Origin: CAYJAZ01 sp964368455
Lineage (GTDB): Bacteria; Desulfobacterota; Desulfovibrionia; Desulfovibrionales; Desulfovibrionaceae
NCBI GenBank assembly: GCA_964368455.1
Contig: CAYJAZ010000009.1
Span: forward strand, 1-64,000
Length of the DNA stretch: 64,000 nt
Direction of reading: 5' to 3'
The translations under genes and the position numbers were made by a program. Position 1 is the first letter of the stretch. Each line of letters begins with the position of its first letter. Positions 34,639 through 44,292 of the stretch are shown piece after piece. The notes below the pieces were generated by a model. The model was not told the DNA's origin and ran no database searches. It saw nothing but the letters and a program-made list of their open reading frames with translations.

Positions 34639-36709
34639 GCCTCTAGTCAGTATTTTTATGGCAACATATAATCATGCAGCTTATATTGGACAAGCTCTTG
34701 ATTCTTGCCTAAAGCAAGAAACTACTTTCGATTTTGAAATTGTTGTGTGCGATGATTGCTCAAACGATGGAACTTCAGAAATTATTAGAGAATATGCAAG
34801 AAAATATCCTCAAGTAGTTCCCTCTATTCAGCCTGTAAACACAAAGGCCACAAAAAATTTCATGGACGGTTTAAATAAACTTCGTGGAAAATATGTTGCT
34901 TTTTGTGAAGGTGATGACTTTTGGACAGACACAAATAAATTACAAAAACAGATCTCTTTCCTAGAAGAAAATCCTGATTTTACAGTCTGTTGTCATAAAG
35001 TAAAAATGCTTGACATGGGAAAAGGCGAAGATCAAGACGATGTTTTCATCTATAAAGATATGCGTTTTGATGAAAAACGTATTAAAGAAGGTATTTTTTA
35101 CGCAGATGAAGCCATTTCAAACTATTTCTTTCAAACCTCTTCAGTTGTTTTTCGCTGGAGGTTCACAGAGGGTCTGCCAAATTGGTTCACTCTTTATATG
35201 CTACTCGATCATTTTTTATTTATGCTGCATGCAGTAGAAGGAAAGATTAAATATTTTGATGAAGATATGAGTGTTTGGCGTAGGCATCCAGGTGGATATT
35301 CATGGCTTCAAACCATAAATAAAGGATTGTTTTTTAGACAGAAATATGCTGACTGGATTATAGTCTATGAAGAAATGGATAGATTTTTCTCCTATCGCTT
35401 TACTTTGCAAATAAGGGAGCGTATTTTATTGGTTTTGCGTAATCTTATCTCCCATTACATGCAAACTAATCAACTTGAACAAATAAAAGAAATCTCTCAG
35501 AGATTTAAAAAATATTTTGATAAGCCTGTTCTTGAAAACTCTATCATTTTAGATGCAATGCGTATTGCCATGCCTGAAAATAGGGAGTTTTTTCCTCCTT
35601 GGGTCACAGATATTGATGGCTATAATCATTCTAAAGAGCAAAATTCTGTTGAAAAATCGTTAGGCAGTTTCTTTGAACTTGATATTAATTCAATGCCAAA
35701 ATCTGAAAATAGTATTTGGGATTATTGGGTAAATAATAATGAAGTAGCTACATTTGCAAATCCAACGCAAGCGCTTATCTCACTTCTAATGCATTATGGG
35801 ATAAGAACTCTATGGCTTCCTTCCTATGCTCATCCGCATATAGCAGAAATAAAAGATAGAATTCCTCTGGCCATAAGAATATACCCTATTAATTCAAATT
35901 ATGAACCTATGCTAGATTTTCTTGATGTTATACCACAAAATGAAGCCGTTCTTTTATATTCCTATTTTGGTAAAGGCATAAGCTCTCACCTTGAAGAAGC
36001 CATTTCACAAAGACAAGATATATTGTGGATAGAAGAGAGAAGTCAAGCTCTTTGGACAAATAAAGAGCCAAAAGGGCAAGTGATTATATATAAGCCAAGC
36101 GAACTTCTTGGAGTGCCTGACGGCACTTTACTTGTAGGTAAAGGAGTGAGCACAATCAAGCCATTACAATCGCAAGGCCACCCAAAATCATTTTACGAAA
36201 AGCTAGAATTTGCAATTGATCGTATGGAAAATACTTCTCCTGATGCAAAACAGATCCTCAAATATAGTACTATCACACAAAGACAACATTTACCTCAAGG
36301 TAGAGCGTCAAAACTCACTATTGAAATGCTAAAACGTATACCTTTAATGCCTATAGTGGAAAAAAGAATAAGAAATTGGAAATACCTTTATAAACATTTA
36401 AGAGAATATTCCTTTTGGCAAGAAGAAAATCTCGACTTTGCACCTTACTGTTTTTGCTTGATCACTCATCCACAGGGAGAAAAAAAATATCCAGTAGACA
36501 TGCTCACAGCCATTTTGAGTAATCAAAAAATCTTTTGCCTGCCTCACATGGAAGTAAAGGCAGATTATAGATGTTTATTCAAATATTTCTTGACTTTATT
36601 GCCTTGCGATCAACGTATGGAAATAGAAGATTTAGACAGAATGATCACAATTATAAAAGAGTATATGAGAGGCGAAATTAGCCCTAACAAAGTAGCAGCT
36701 TGGCAATAA
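34625..36709 (+). CDS. Family 2 glycosyltransferase fused to a degenerate DegT-like aminotransferase domain
   Basis: A 694-aa protein. Residues 1-270 are a GT-A family 2 glycosyltransferase: LVSIFMATYNHAAYIGQALD, VCDDCSNDGTSEI and the DxD-like CEGDDFW. Residues from about 360 to 694 look like a PLP-dependent DegT aminotransferase fold: W468-I-E-E471-R-S-Q-A-L sits where IEDAAHA binds the PLP nitrogen, and the stretch IIYKPSELLGVPDGTLLVGK sits where the catalytic-lysine loop (SFHPVKTMTTGEGG in the pseC product here) should be. The lysine is Glu (E493). So this part is probably not a transaminase and may bind sugar. The start 34625 (AGAG nearby, overlap of 14 nt) is better than the longer frame. 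A same-length paralogue is at 58017-60101. Confidence 0.75.
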   Translation: MLENKPLVSIFMATYNHAAYIGQALDSCLKQETTFDFEIVVCDDCSNDGTSEIIREYARKYPQVVPSIQPVNTKATKNFMDGLNKLRGKYVAFCEGDDFWTDTNKLQKQISFLEENPDFTVCCHKVKMLDMGKGEDQDDVFIYKDMRFDEKRIKEGIFYADEAISNYFFQTSSVVFRWRFTEGLPNWFTLYMLLDHFLFMLHAVEGKIKYFDEDMSVWRRHPGGYSWLQTINKGLFFRQKYADWIIVYEEMDRFFSYRFTLQIRERILLVLRNLISHYMQTNQLEQIKEISQRFKKYFDKPVLENSIILDAMRIAMPENREFFPPWVTDIDGYNHSKEQNSVEKSLGSFFELDINSMPKSENSIWDYWVNNNEVATFANPTQALISLLMHYGIRTLWLPSYAHPHIAEIKDRIPLAIRIYPINSNYEPMLDFLDVIPQNEAVLLYSYFGKGISSHLEEAISQRQDILWIEERSQALWTNKEPKGQVIIYKPSELLGVPDGTLLVGKGVSTIKPLQSQGHPKSFYEKLEFAIDRMENTSPDAKQILKYSTITQRQHLPQGRASKLTIEMLKRIPLMPIVEKRIRNWKYLYKHLREYSFWQEENLDFAPYCFCLITHPQGEKKYPVDMLTAILSNQKIFCLPHMEVKADYRCLFKYFLTLLPCDQRMEIEDLDRMITIIKEYMRGEISPNKVAAWQ

Positions 36710-36729
36710 AAAAATCAAAGGAAGAAATT

Positions 36730-38487
36730 ATGCTAAACAAAAAGATACTATTATTATCAACATATAATGAATATGCTACTGGCTGTAGACAATTAGCCGC
36801 TGTTTTGCTTAATGCAGGATATTCGGTTAAAATTGTTGTTTTTAAAAAATACAATACAGATGTAAGTAAATCCTTTTATACGCAAACAGAAGAAAAATTA
36901 CTCACTGATTACATTAAAAGTTATTGTCCTGATATTATCGCTTTTTCTTGTATCAGCGATATAAAATTATCAGAAGATATTCTTTTTGAAATTTTAAAAA
37001 AAGCCGCTCCACAAGCTTTGCTTGCATGCGGTGGTTTTGGTCCAACACTTGAACCAGAACGCTTTTTGAAAGCTGGTGCAGCTTATGTATTAAGGGGCGA
37101 AGGTGAAGAAAGTATTCTTGAATTTGTAGCTTTATCTCATTCAAAAGAAGATTTAAAAAAGATAAATAATCTTTCTTATCTTGATGAAAACAATAAACTT
37201 GTCGACAATCCTTTAAGGCCTCTCATTGAAGACATAGACACAATTCTCCCTTTTTATCACGGAGATGAACATTTTGTTTTTATTGAAAATGATGAATTAT
37301 TTGAAAAAGATTATATGTTTTCCATTCAAAAAGTATATTTGCTTCTGGCAAGTAGAGGTTGTACTTCAAATTGTTCCTATTGCTGTGCTGGCAATTGGAT
37401 CAATCTTTATAGAAAACATTATACCAACGTAAAAAGATACAGAATACGTTCTAGTGATAGTCTCATTAAAGAGCTGATACAAGCAAAAGAAATGGGTGTC
37501 GGATGGATAATGTTTTATGATGAATACTTTTTGCGAACTCAAGAAGAATTCGAGAATTTTTTTGTAAGATATAAAGAAGAAATCAATCTTCCTTATTCTC
37601 TTAGTGTGCATACGAAACATCTTATAAGAAGTAAAGAAGATTGCGACCTTGTTACATCATCAGGCCTTGCAGTAATAGAAGTAGGGGTGCAAAGTGCAAA
37701 TAAACACATTTCAAAAAATGTATTTAACCGCAAAACAGACCCTAAAGAACAGTTTAAAGCAATTATCAACCTTTATGAAAGGCGAGTTTCAACACGAGTA
37801 AACTTTATTACAGCTCATGCCCTTGAGGGGGAAGAAGAATATCACGAGTCTTTGGAATTTGTTAAAAATTTGCCTTTTGATGCAAGTTGGCAAAGGCGAA
37901 TTTATCTTCATAATTTTAAGCTAGGCCTTTCGCCAGGTGCTCCTATAAAAGATATGTTTCCTATTTTGCAAGAGAAACCAGTTTCAAATAAAGAAGGAAT
38001 ATTTAAAACGCTTATGCTTAATGTGAGGCATGTTGTGAAGGATGATAGTATCTTTTATTCTATGTATAATGATCATTTTTTTAAGGATAACCCACTTGAT
38101 ATTTATGATATGCTTTTGCCACAGCTCTATCTTCAAGCGCAATATGATTATTGGGCAAAAGCTATAAAAGATTTAGCAGGTAAAGAAGTATACTTCTGGG
38201 GTTGTGGTAATTGGTATCACACACAAAAACATTTATTCCGTCATTGCAAACCAAAAGCAATGCTTATAAATGTTCCAACAAAATTAAAAGATATTGATGG
38301 TATAGAAATTCTTAATCCTGATGAAATATTGCATTCATCTTCGCCTCTTCCGATTATCTTTTTTGGGGCACATTCGCACAGAACCTCACAATATTGCCAT
38401 CACACTTTCCCTAACTTTACACAACTTTATACACATGCACCCCTTATGACGGTATTTGATGACTTGCGTAGACCTACTTTAACATAA
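36730..38487 (+). CDS. B12-binding-type radical SAM protein
   Basis: A 585-aa protein. Residues 1-130 resemble a cobalamin-binding domain (LLLSTYNEYATGCRQLAAVL; LACGGFGPTLEPERFLKAGA; LRGEGEESILEF) but lack the DxHxxG histidine, as is common in this superfamily. The radical SAM core has SRGCTSNCSYCCAGNW (C-x3-C-x2-C) and WIMFYDEYFLRTQEEF. The last ~100 residues (KEVYFWGCGNWYHTQKH; IPIIFFGA-like end) form a Rossmann-like tail of unknown role. AAAGGAAG precedes ATG 36730. A sister gene lies at 39183, with a methyltransferase between them. Likely C-methylation or another radical step on a nucleotide sugar or lipid-linked sugar. Confidence 0.8.
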   Translation: MLNKKILLLSTYNEYATGCRQLAAVLLNAGYSVKIVVFKKYNTDVSKSFYTQTEEKLLTDYIKSYCPDIIAFSCISDIKLSEDILFEILKKAAPQALLACGGFGPTLEPERFLKAGAAYVLRGEGEESILEFVALSHSKEDLKKINNLSYLDENNKLVDNPLRPLIEDIDTILPFYHGDEHFVFIENDELFEKDYMFSIQKVYLLLASRGCTSNCSYCCAGNWINLYRKHYTNVKRYRIRSSDSLIKELIQAKEMGVGWIMFYDEYFLRTQEEFENFFVRYKEEINLPYSLSVHTKHLIRSKEDCDLVTSSGLAVIEVGVQSANKHISKNVFNRKTDPKEQFKAIINLYERRVSTRVNFITAHALEGEEEYHESLEFVKNLPFDASWQRRIYLHNFKLGLSPGAPIKDMFPILQEKPVSNKEGIFKTLMLNVRHVVKDDSIFYSMYNDHFFKDNPLDIYDMLLPQLYLQAQYDYWAKAIKDLAGKEVYFWGCGNWYHTQKHLFRHCKPKAMLINVPTKLKDIDGIEILNPDEILHSSSPLPIIFFGAHSHRTSQYCHHTFPNFTQLYTHAPLMTVFDDLRRPTLT

Positions 38488-38516
38488 AAACTTCATTAGA
38501 AAATACAGGAAAAAAA

Positions 38517-39161
38517 ATGACTATTATCAAAGATACTCTAGACATTCAAAAACTTCACAACAACGCAGAAGAAATAGAGAATATTGCTAAAATAATCATA
38601 AAAAACAATGCAGTAAAACTTCATCTTGCTTGTGGAACCAATTATTTTGAAAACTGGATAAACATTGATAATAATTCAGATAATAATATTTCAAAACTAG
38701 ATTTAAACTATGACTTACGCAATCCCCTCCCTTTTAAAGATAATTCTGTAGATTTTATTTTTAATGAACATTTTTTAGAACATCTCACAGCAGAAGAAGG
38801 CCATAGAGCATTAAAAGATTTTATGCGTGTTTTAAAACCAAATGGAATAATGCGTATAGCCATGCCTGACTTAATGAATATTGTTAACGCCTATCTCCAC
38901 GATGATTGGGAAGATACAAAGATAAATTTTCTTGATAAACACGGACTTGGTTTTATAAAAACAAAGGCAGAACTTCTTAATATTAATTTCCGAGCATGGG
39001 GGCATAAATGGCTTTATGATTGGGAAGAACTTGAAAGAAGACTTAACGAAGTTAATGCAAAAAACATCAAAAAATGTCTATGGCAGCAAAGCGAGCATGC
39101 TGTTTTAAAGAATCTAGAAACAAGAAATGAATCCACATTAATAGCTGAAATTATAAAATAA
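38517..39161 (+). CDS. Class I methyltransferase (small)
   Basis: A 214-aa protein with the pattern of glycan-cluster methyltransferases: KLHLACGTNYFENWINIDNN (motif I as LACG), DLRNPLPFKDNSVDFIFNEH, FLEHLTAEEGHRALKDFMRV and LKPNGIMRIAMPDL, ending with a WLYDWEELERRL segment. AGGA precedes the ATG. It lies between the two B12-type radical SAM genes. Substrate unknown. Confidence 0.8.
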   Translation: MTIIKDTLDIQKLHNNAEEIENIAKIIIKNNAVKLHLACGTNYFENWINIDNNSDNNISKLDLNYDLRNPLPFKDNSVDFIFNEHFLEHLTAEEGHRALKDFMRVLKPNGIMRIAMPDLMNIVNAYLHDDWEDTKINFLDKHGLGFIKTKAELLNINFRAWGHKWLYDWEELERRLNEVNAKNIKKCLWQQSEHAVLKNLETRNESTLIAEIIK

Positions 39162-39182
39162 TTTAAGAAAAATAGAGTCCTT

Positions 39183-40928
39183 ATGCTAAAAAATAAAAAA
39201 ATACTCCTTATAGCTCCATACAATCAACATTCCACAGGGGCAAGACAATTAGCCTCTGTTTTATTAGAAAAAGACTATTTGGCTAAAGTCTTAGTTTTCA
39301 AAAAAATGTCCGCACCAAATCCAAGTCATGAAGAAATGGATTTATTAGCTACCTATCTTAAAAATTATCAACCTGATTTCATTGGCATAAGCCTTACTTC
39401 TTTCACAAATATCAAGGAAAAAATCTTTTTTGCCTTTCTTAAAGAGCATGCTCCAAAGGCGATTTTAGCATGCGGCGGTTTTGGGCCAACTTTTGAAACT
39501 AAACGTTTTTTAGACGCTGGAATAGATTATGTTTTACGTGGCGAAGGCGAAGGAATTATACTTGATATAGCAAGGGCTTTGCATACAAATGAAGATATAA
39601 AAAGCTTTGACAATGTCTCCTATTTTGACGAAAATAAAAACATTATCGACAATCCCCTACGCCCTCTTATCGAGGATTTAGACACTATTCCTCCTTATTT
39701 GCACGGAGATGAGCATATAAGCATTATTGACGATAATAGCATTCGCCATTGTGATCCTATGCTTGTTGATGAAAAAATGTATCTTGCAACAACAAGCCGT
39801 GGCTGTCTTGGAAAATGCACTTATTGTTCAGGCGGAAACTGGCTTGAAATCTATAAAAAACAATTTGGAAAAGTGAAAAGATATCGCACTCGTTCAGTTG
39901 AGCATATCATGCAAGAACTAGAAAAAGCTAAAGCTAATGGAGCTATATATATACATTTTTTTGATGAATACTTTGTCCGCCCTGAAAAAGAATTTTTTAA
40001 ATTCTTTACTGAAATTAAAGAAAGAATTGGCTTGCCTTTTTCACTTATGGTGCATTCTGTTTTTTTAATGCAAGACAAGAAAAGAATTGAAACTTTCTTT
40101 CAATCAGGCATTTGGTATGTTGAAATTGGCGTTCAAACGGCAAATGAGCATATCAGCAGAAATATTTTCAGACGCCCTGTCAGTACGGCACATCAATTAA
40201 AAACACTTAAACTTTTTTATGAAAAACGTATTTGTTCTGCTGTTGATATTATCACAGCACATGCATTAGAAAGCGAAGAAGCATATAGAGACACTTTAGA
40301 ATTTATCAAAGCTCTTCCATACGATCCAAGCTGGCCAAGACGTATACATCTACAAGTTTTTCGTCTAGGGCTTTTTCCTGGTGCACCTATTGGGGACATG
40401 TTTCCACTATTAAAAGAAGAAATTATTCCTAAAAACACTGTATACCACCGCATTTTAATGGCATATTTAAGACATTATATAAAAGACGATACAGAATTTT
40501 TCTCTTATTATAACGATACCTCCTATCTTGAAAATCCTAAAACTCTTTATGAGCTTTGCCATTCAATATATAATCGCGAGCAAGAATTATATTGGCAAAA
40601 AACTATTAAAAGACTTGAAAATAAAGAAGTATATTTCTGGGCTTGCGGTTCTTGGTATCAAGAAAATAAAGAATATTTTAAAAATACAAAAGCAAGAGCT
40701 ATACTTGTAAACACCCCACACGAACATAATGAATCTATGGACGGATTGAAAATAGTCCATTCTGATGAAATATTGCCACAAAATAAGAATAATCCTTTAC
40801 CGATTATTGTCTTTGGACGTAATGCTCCAAGGATTTCACAATATATTTTAAAAAATTACCCTGAATACACAGATATTATCACTTCATGCAAGGTTGTTGC
40901 TCAATTACCAAACTATACTTTTGAATAA
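39183..40928 (+). CDS. B12-binding-type radical SAM protein (paralogue)
   Basis: A 581-aa protein with the same layout as the product of 36730-38487: LLIAPYNQHSTGARQLASVL, LACGGFGPTFETKRFLDAGI, LRGEGEGIILDIARAL, the cluster motif SRGCLGKCTYCSGGNW, FFDEYFVRPEKEFFKFF and the tail KEVYFWACGSWYQENKE. The shared blocks show a gene duplication, and the two have diverged well beyond recent copies. The two probably act on related substrates or in sequence. GAG is the only visible ribosome site. It ends 9 nt before the next gene. Confidence 0.8.
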   Translation: MLKNKKILLIAPYNQHSTGARQLASVLLEKDYLAKVLVFKKMSAPNPSHEEMDLLATYLKNYQPDFIGISLTSFTNIKEKIFFAFLKEHAPKAILACGGFGPTFETKRFLDAGIDYVLRGEGEGIILDIARALHTNEDIKSFDNVSYFDENKNIIDNPLRPLIEDLDTIPPYLHGDEHISIIDDNSIRHCDPMLVDEKMYLATTSRGCLGKCTYCSGGNWLEIYKKQFGKVKRYRTRSVEHIMQELEKAKANGAIYIHFFDEYFVRPEKEFFKFFTEIKERIGLPFSLMVHSVFLMQDKKRIETFFQSGIWYVEIGVQTANEHISRNIFRRPVSTAHQLKTLKLFYEKRICSAVDIITAHALESEEAYRDTLEFIKALPYDPSWPRRIHLQVFRLGLFPGAPIGDMFPLLKEEIIPKNTVYHRILMAYLRHYIKDDTEFFSYYNDTSYLENPKTLYELCHSIYNREQELYWQKTIKRLENKEVYFWACGSWYQENKEYFKNTKARAILVNTPHEHNESMDGLKIVHSDEILPQNKNNPLPIIVFGRNAPRISQYILKNYPEYTDIITSCKVVAQLPNYTFE

Positions 40929-40937
40929 GGTAAGATA

Positions 40938-43900
40938 ATGATTAAAGATATTTATATACATATTGCCACATTAGCAAGTGCATTTCCAATTCTTCATTTT
41001 TGCAATACAAATACTGCAATTCTCGAAAAACATGGCTATTATTACCCTAAAATGCGAGATATCGCACCTTCTTACCCACAAGAACTTGACTTTTATGATG
41101 TATCAACACATGAATGGCTTGTTTCTATGCAAAATACATTTTCTGAACAAAATGCAAAAATAGCAGAAAAAAACGGTTTAGAACCATTTGTCTTAGCACA
41201 TAGAAAAAAATGCTTAATAAATCTTGCTCAAAAAATTGAGGCCAAGCAAAACATCCATTCGCTTTGCCTTTTTGTCAATCCATTTTTGACAGATGTCGAT
41301 CAAGTGTCCTTGCTCATAAAAGAGATTGAAGAAACATTTCCACACGCAAAGCTTCATATTTCTATACTCTCACTATTGGCAGATAAAGAAGTTCTAGGTA
41401 AATGGCTACATTGTTCTTTATATGAAAATTATCCTTTACGCTTGGAAGAGTTCATACTATACATTCAAAATAGAGGCTCTTGGTTATACACTCCCGATAA
41501 AATATATAAAAATCTTTCTGAAAATTATGAAGAAAAGATAGCACGAATAGTTATTCAAGATGAAAAAAATTTTTCAACAAGCTCTCTTTGTACATGGCTT
41601 GACAGCGTAGATTTATCCCATTTAAAATCTCTTGTCGATGACAAGAGTGTGAGCTTTTTCATTTCAAAAGAGAAATTTTTATTTTTGAATTCTTTTTCAA
41701 AAAATAACTATCCTGAAAAATTTCCCCTTTCCTGGCTTAAAGAAACTGACTTTATCCAATGTGAAATATCCGAAAAAGAAAATAGTGAATATTTAACAAA
41801 AGAACAAAAAGAATTTATTAATAAGCAATACGAAGATATAAAAAATAATGTGCTTATGTCACCCATAGTAAAATATCCACTATTAAAAGATACCTTAGAT
41901 AATCTTATAGATTTAGATTTAAATGATGCACTTTTCTTAGCCTCACAACTAAGTGCTGGCCTTCGAGCAAGATTAGAAGAAGAAATCAACACTTCTGCTT
42001 TGCCATTTAGCAATCTAAATATAAGAAATATACATTCTGCGCTCTTAGCAACACAAAAAAGAATTGAAAAAGATACTATGCATAATTTGGCTATAGATAG
42101 AGCAGAGACAAACATCAAGAATATTTACATTTTTTTCTCTCCCTTTCTTTCTCGCTCTATAATGACAGATTATGTGCTTACACATAAGAAAGAGATAGAA
42201 AAACATGGCATTTATTATCCAATATGCACTGATTTATTTGAACATTTTCCAAAAGAATTAGAATATCTCAATCACGAAGGCAATACTTGGCTTTATACGG
42301 ATTCACAAAAATACAATAAATATCTATCAAATATTGCCGATAAAATTTTGAATAAAAAGTTCACTTTTCCTGAGAACACTGACCTATTTACCACTTTAGT
42401 TAACTATCTTGCTAATAAAAAAAACCTACATTCGTTAGCTATTTTTGCTCCTATTACTACGAATTATTCTTCCATAGTAGAGCTATATAAAATATTAAAA
42501 ATACATTTTCCAAATGCACGTATACACGCAAAAGGCTGCGATCTACCACAAGATAGAAAGGTTGAAAGTCTTTGGTGTGAAGCTATGATGAATGGAGAGT
42601 GTAAAATATCTTTAATGTACTACCTTTGGTATGTACATCACAAAGGTACCTCTTTCAATTTAATAAAACCTATACAAGAAATTTTTTCAGATGGAAATAC
42701 TTCATTTGATTATACAAAAATCTCGCACGAGAAAGAAGTCATACCGCATTGGATTAAATGGCTAAAACTTGAAAATATATCCATAGAGGAAAATAAATTA
42801 AACACCCTTCCCTCCTCTCAAGTGCTTTCTTTCATAAAAGCTGTAAGCAATAATTTTTATCTTAATTCCATTCATTACGATTGGATATCACAAAAAGAAT
42901 TTCTTTCATATAAGACAGATGAAGGACAAATAAACACCTATTTACGTCCCTATTGGCGAAACTATATTCAAGAGCAATACAAGATAAATTTTGGAAAAGC
43001 TGATATACTTCAAGAAAACATTAAATATAAAGATTTAAGCGACGAATCACTTGGAATCAGTTTTGATGAAGCTATTACTCTTGCAAAACTACTTGAAAGC
43101 GATTTTCGTAAACTTATAGTAACACATCTTGATACAACACTTTTAGCCTATCAAACACAGGCAGCAAGAAATGTATTTGCTGCCCTACTTTATGTTGAAG
43201 ATAGAATCGATGAAGAAACACTCTCTACGTTCACTCAAAATGCACAAGGCTGCACTCTTCCACCTCAAGCAATAAATGGAAAAATAGATCTTTCTGAAGC
43301 AAAAGTTGCAGTACTTACAATGACCTATAATCATAAAGATTATATTGAACAATGTATAAAATCTGTACTTATGCAAGAAACTGATTTTCCTGTTACACAT
43401 ATTATTTCAGACGACGATTCAACTGACGGCACAAGAGAAATCTTGCTAAAATATGCTGCAAAATATCCACATATTAAACTTATCTTCAACGATACAAATA
43501 CTCCACATGAAGTTGCAGGAAGATTGTTTGATCAAATTTCAGCACCTTACGTTGCTCTTTGTGACGGCGATGATTATTTCAGCGACACAAAAAAATTGCA
43601 AAAACAAGTAGATTATCTTGAAGAAAATCCCAGAGCTTCTATGTGTTTTCACTTTGTGCAGACTATATTTGAGGATAATCCAGATCTCACACAAATCTAT
43701 CCTAAGGAAATAAAAAGAGGCATAAAAAAGCAATATTACTTACGTGAATTGCTTATTGAAAACTTTATTCAAACAAATTCAGTTATGTATAGATGGCGAT
43801 TTCAAAATAAAGCATTGCCAGCTTGGTTTGCGTTTGGCACTTGCCCATCAGATAGATATTGGCATCTCATTCAAGCTGAAGAGGGCTTTATAGGCTTCAT

Positions 43901-44189
43901 ACCTGAAATTATGTCTGTGTATAGAAGACATAGTGCTGGGCATTTTTTCCACACAACTAATAATATTTTAAAACACAGAGATTTGTATGGCTTACAAGAA
44001 ATTATGCTTTTTGAATTTCTTAACATCCACTTTGAAGGCAAATTTCAGGAAGAACTAAAATGCATGGTCGACAGTGTTTATGCAGAACGTATATACAGTG
44101 CTTCAAAAAGGGAAGACATTACTCATATTCAAAGCATTTTAGCTTATTTTCCAAGTCTTCAAGAGTATTTAAAAAATAAATTTATGTAG
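40938..44189 (+). CDS. Three-part protein: two repeated domains plus a family 2 glycosyltransferase
   Basis: A 1083-aa protein. Residues 1-391 and 393-780 are an internal duplication: YIHIATLASAFP…ILEKHGYYYP against YIFFSPFLSRSI…EIEKHGIYYP, and SALLATQKRIEKDTM against AALLYVEDRIDEETL. The '(I/L)EKHG(I/Y)YYP' start resembles sulfotransferase-like proteins of glycan loci, but the PAPS-binding P-loop (PKTGTT-like) is absent in both, so they look degenerate. Residues from about 785 to 1083 form a GT2 domain (VAVLTMTYNHKDYIEQCIKS; SDDDSTDGTREILLKYAAKY; LCDGDDYFSDTKKLQKQ; VYRRHSAGH). AAGG precedes the ATG. Acceptor and donor unknown. Confidence 0.65.
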   Translation: MIKDIYIHIATLASAFPILHFCNTNTAILEKHGYYYPKMRDIAPSYPQELDFYDVSTHEWLVSMQNTFSEQNAKIAEKNGLEPFVLAHRKKCLINLAQKIEAKQNIHSLCLFVNPFLTDVDQVSLLIKEIEETFPHAKLHISILSLLADKEVLGKWLHCSLYENYPLRLEEFILYIQNRGSWLYTPDKIYKNLSENYEEKIARIVIQDEKNFSTSSLCTWLDSVDLSHLKSLVDDKSVSFFISKEKFLFLNSFSKNNYPEKFPLSWLKETDFIQCEISEKENSEYLTKEQKEFINKQYEDIKNNVLMSPIVKYPLLKDTLDNLIDLDLNDALFLASQLSAGLRARLEEEINTSALPFSNLNIRNIHSALLATQKRIEKDTMHNLAIDRAETNIKNIYIFFSPFLSRSIMTDYVLTHKKEIEKHGIYYPICTDLFEHFPKELEYLNHEGNTWLYTDSQKYNKYLSNIADKILNKKFTFPENTDLFTTLVNYLANKKNLHSLAIFAPITTNYSSIVELYKILKIHFPNARIHAKGCDLPQDRKVESLWCEAMMNGECKISLMYYLWYVHHKGTSFNLIKPIQEIFSDGNTSFDYTKISHEKEVIPHWIKWLKLENISIEENKLNTLPSSQVLSFIKAVSNNFYLNSIHYDWISQKEFLSYKTDEGQINTYLRPYWRNYIQEQYKINFGKADILQENIKYKDLSDESLGISFDEAITLAKLLESDFRKLIVTHLDTTLLAYQTQAARNVFAALLYVEDRIDEETLSTFTQNAQGCTLPPQAINGKIDLSEAKVAVLTMTYNHKDYIEQCIKSVLMQETDFPVTHIISDDDSTDGTREILLKYAAKYPHIKLIFNDTNTPHEVAGRLFDQISAPYVALCDGDDYFSDTKKLQKQVDYLEENPRASMCFHFVQTIFEDNPDLTQIYPKEIKRGIKKQYYLRELLIENFIQTNSVMYRWRFQNKALPAWFAFGTCPSDRYWHLIQAEEGFIGFIPEIMSVYRRHSAGHFFHTTNNILKHRDLYGLQEIMLFEFLNIHFEGKFQEELKCMVDSVYAERIYSASKREDITHIQSILAYFPSLQEYLKNKFM

Positions 44190-44292
44190 TTATTACATAT
44201 TTAAACAAACTAAATTCTCGCAAAACTTGACTTTACATTTTCGTTCATATAAAAATCAAAACATAAACAATTATTTAACAAGTTAGGTTATT

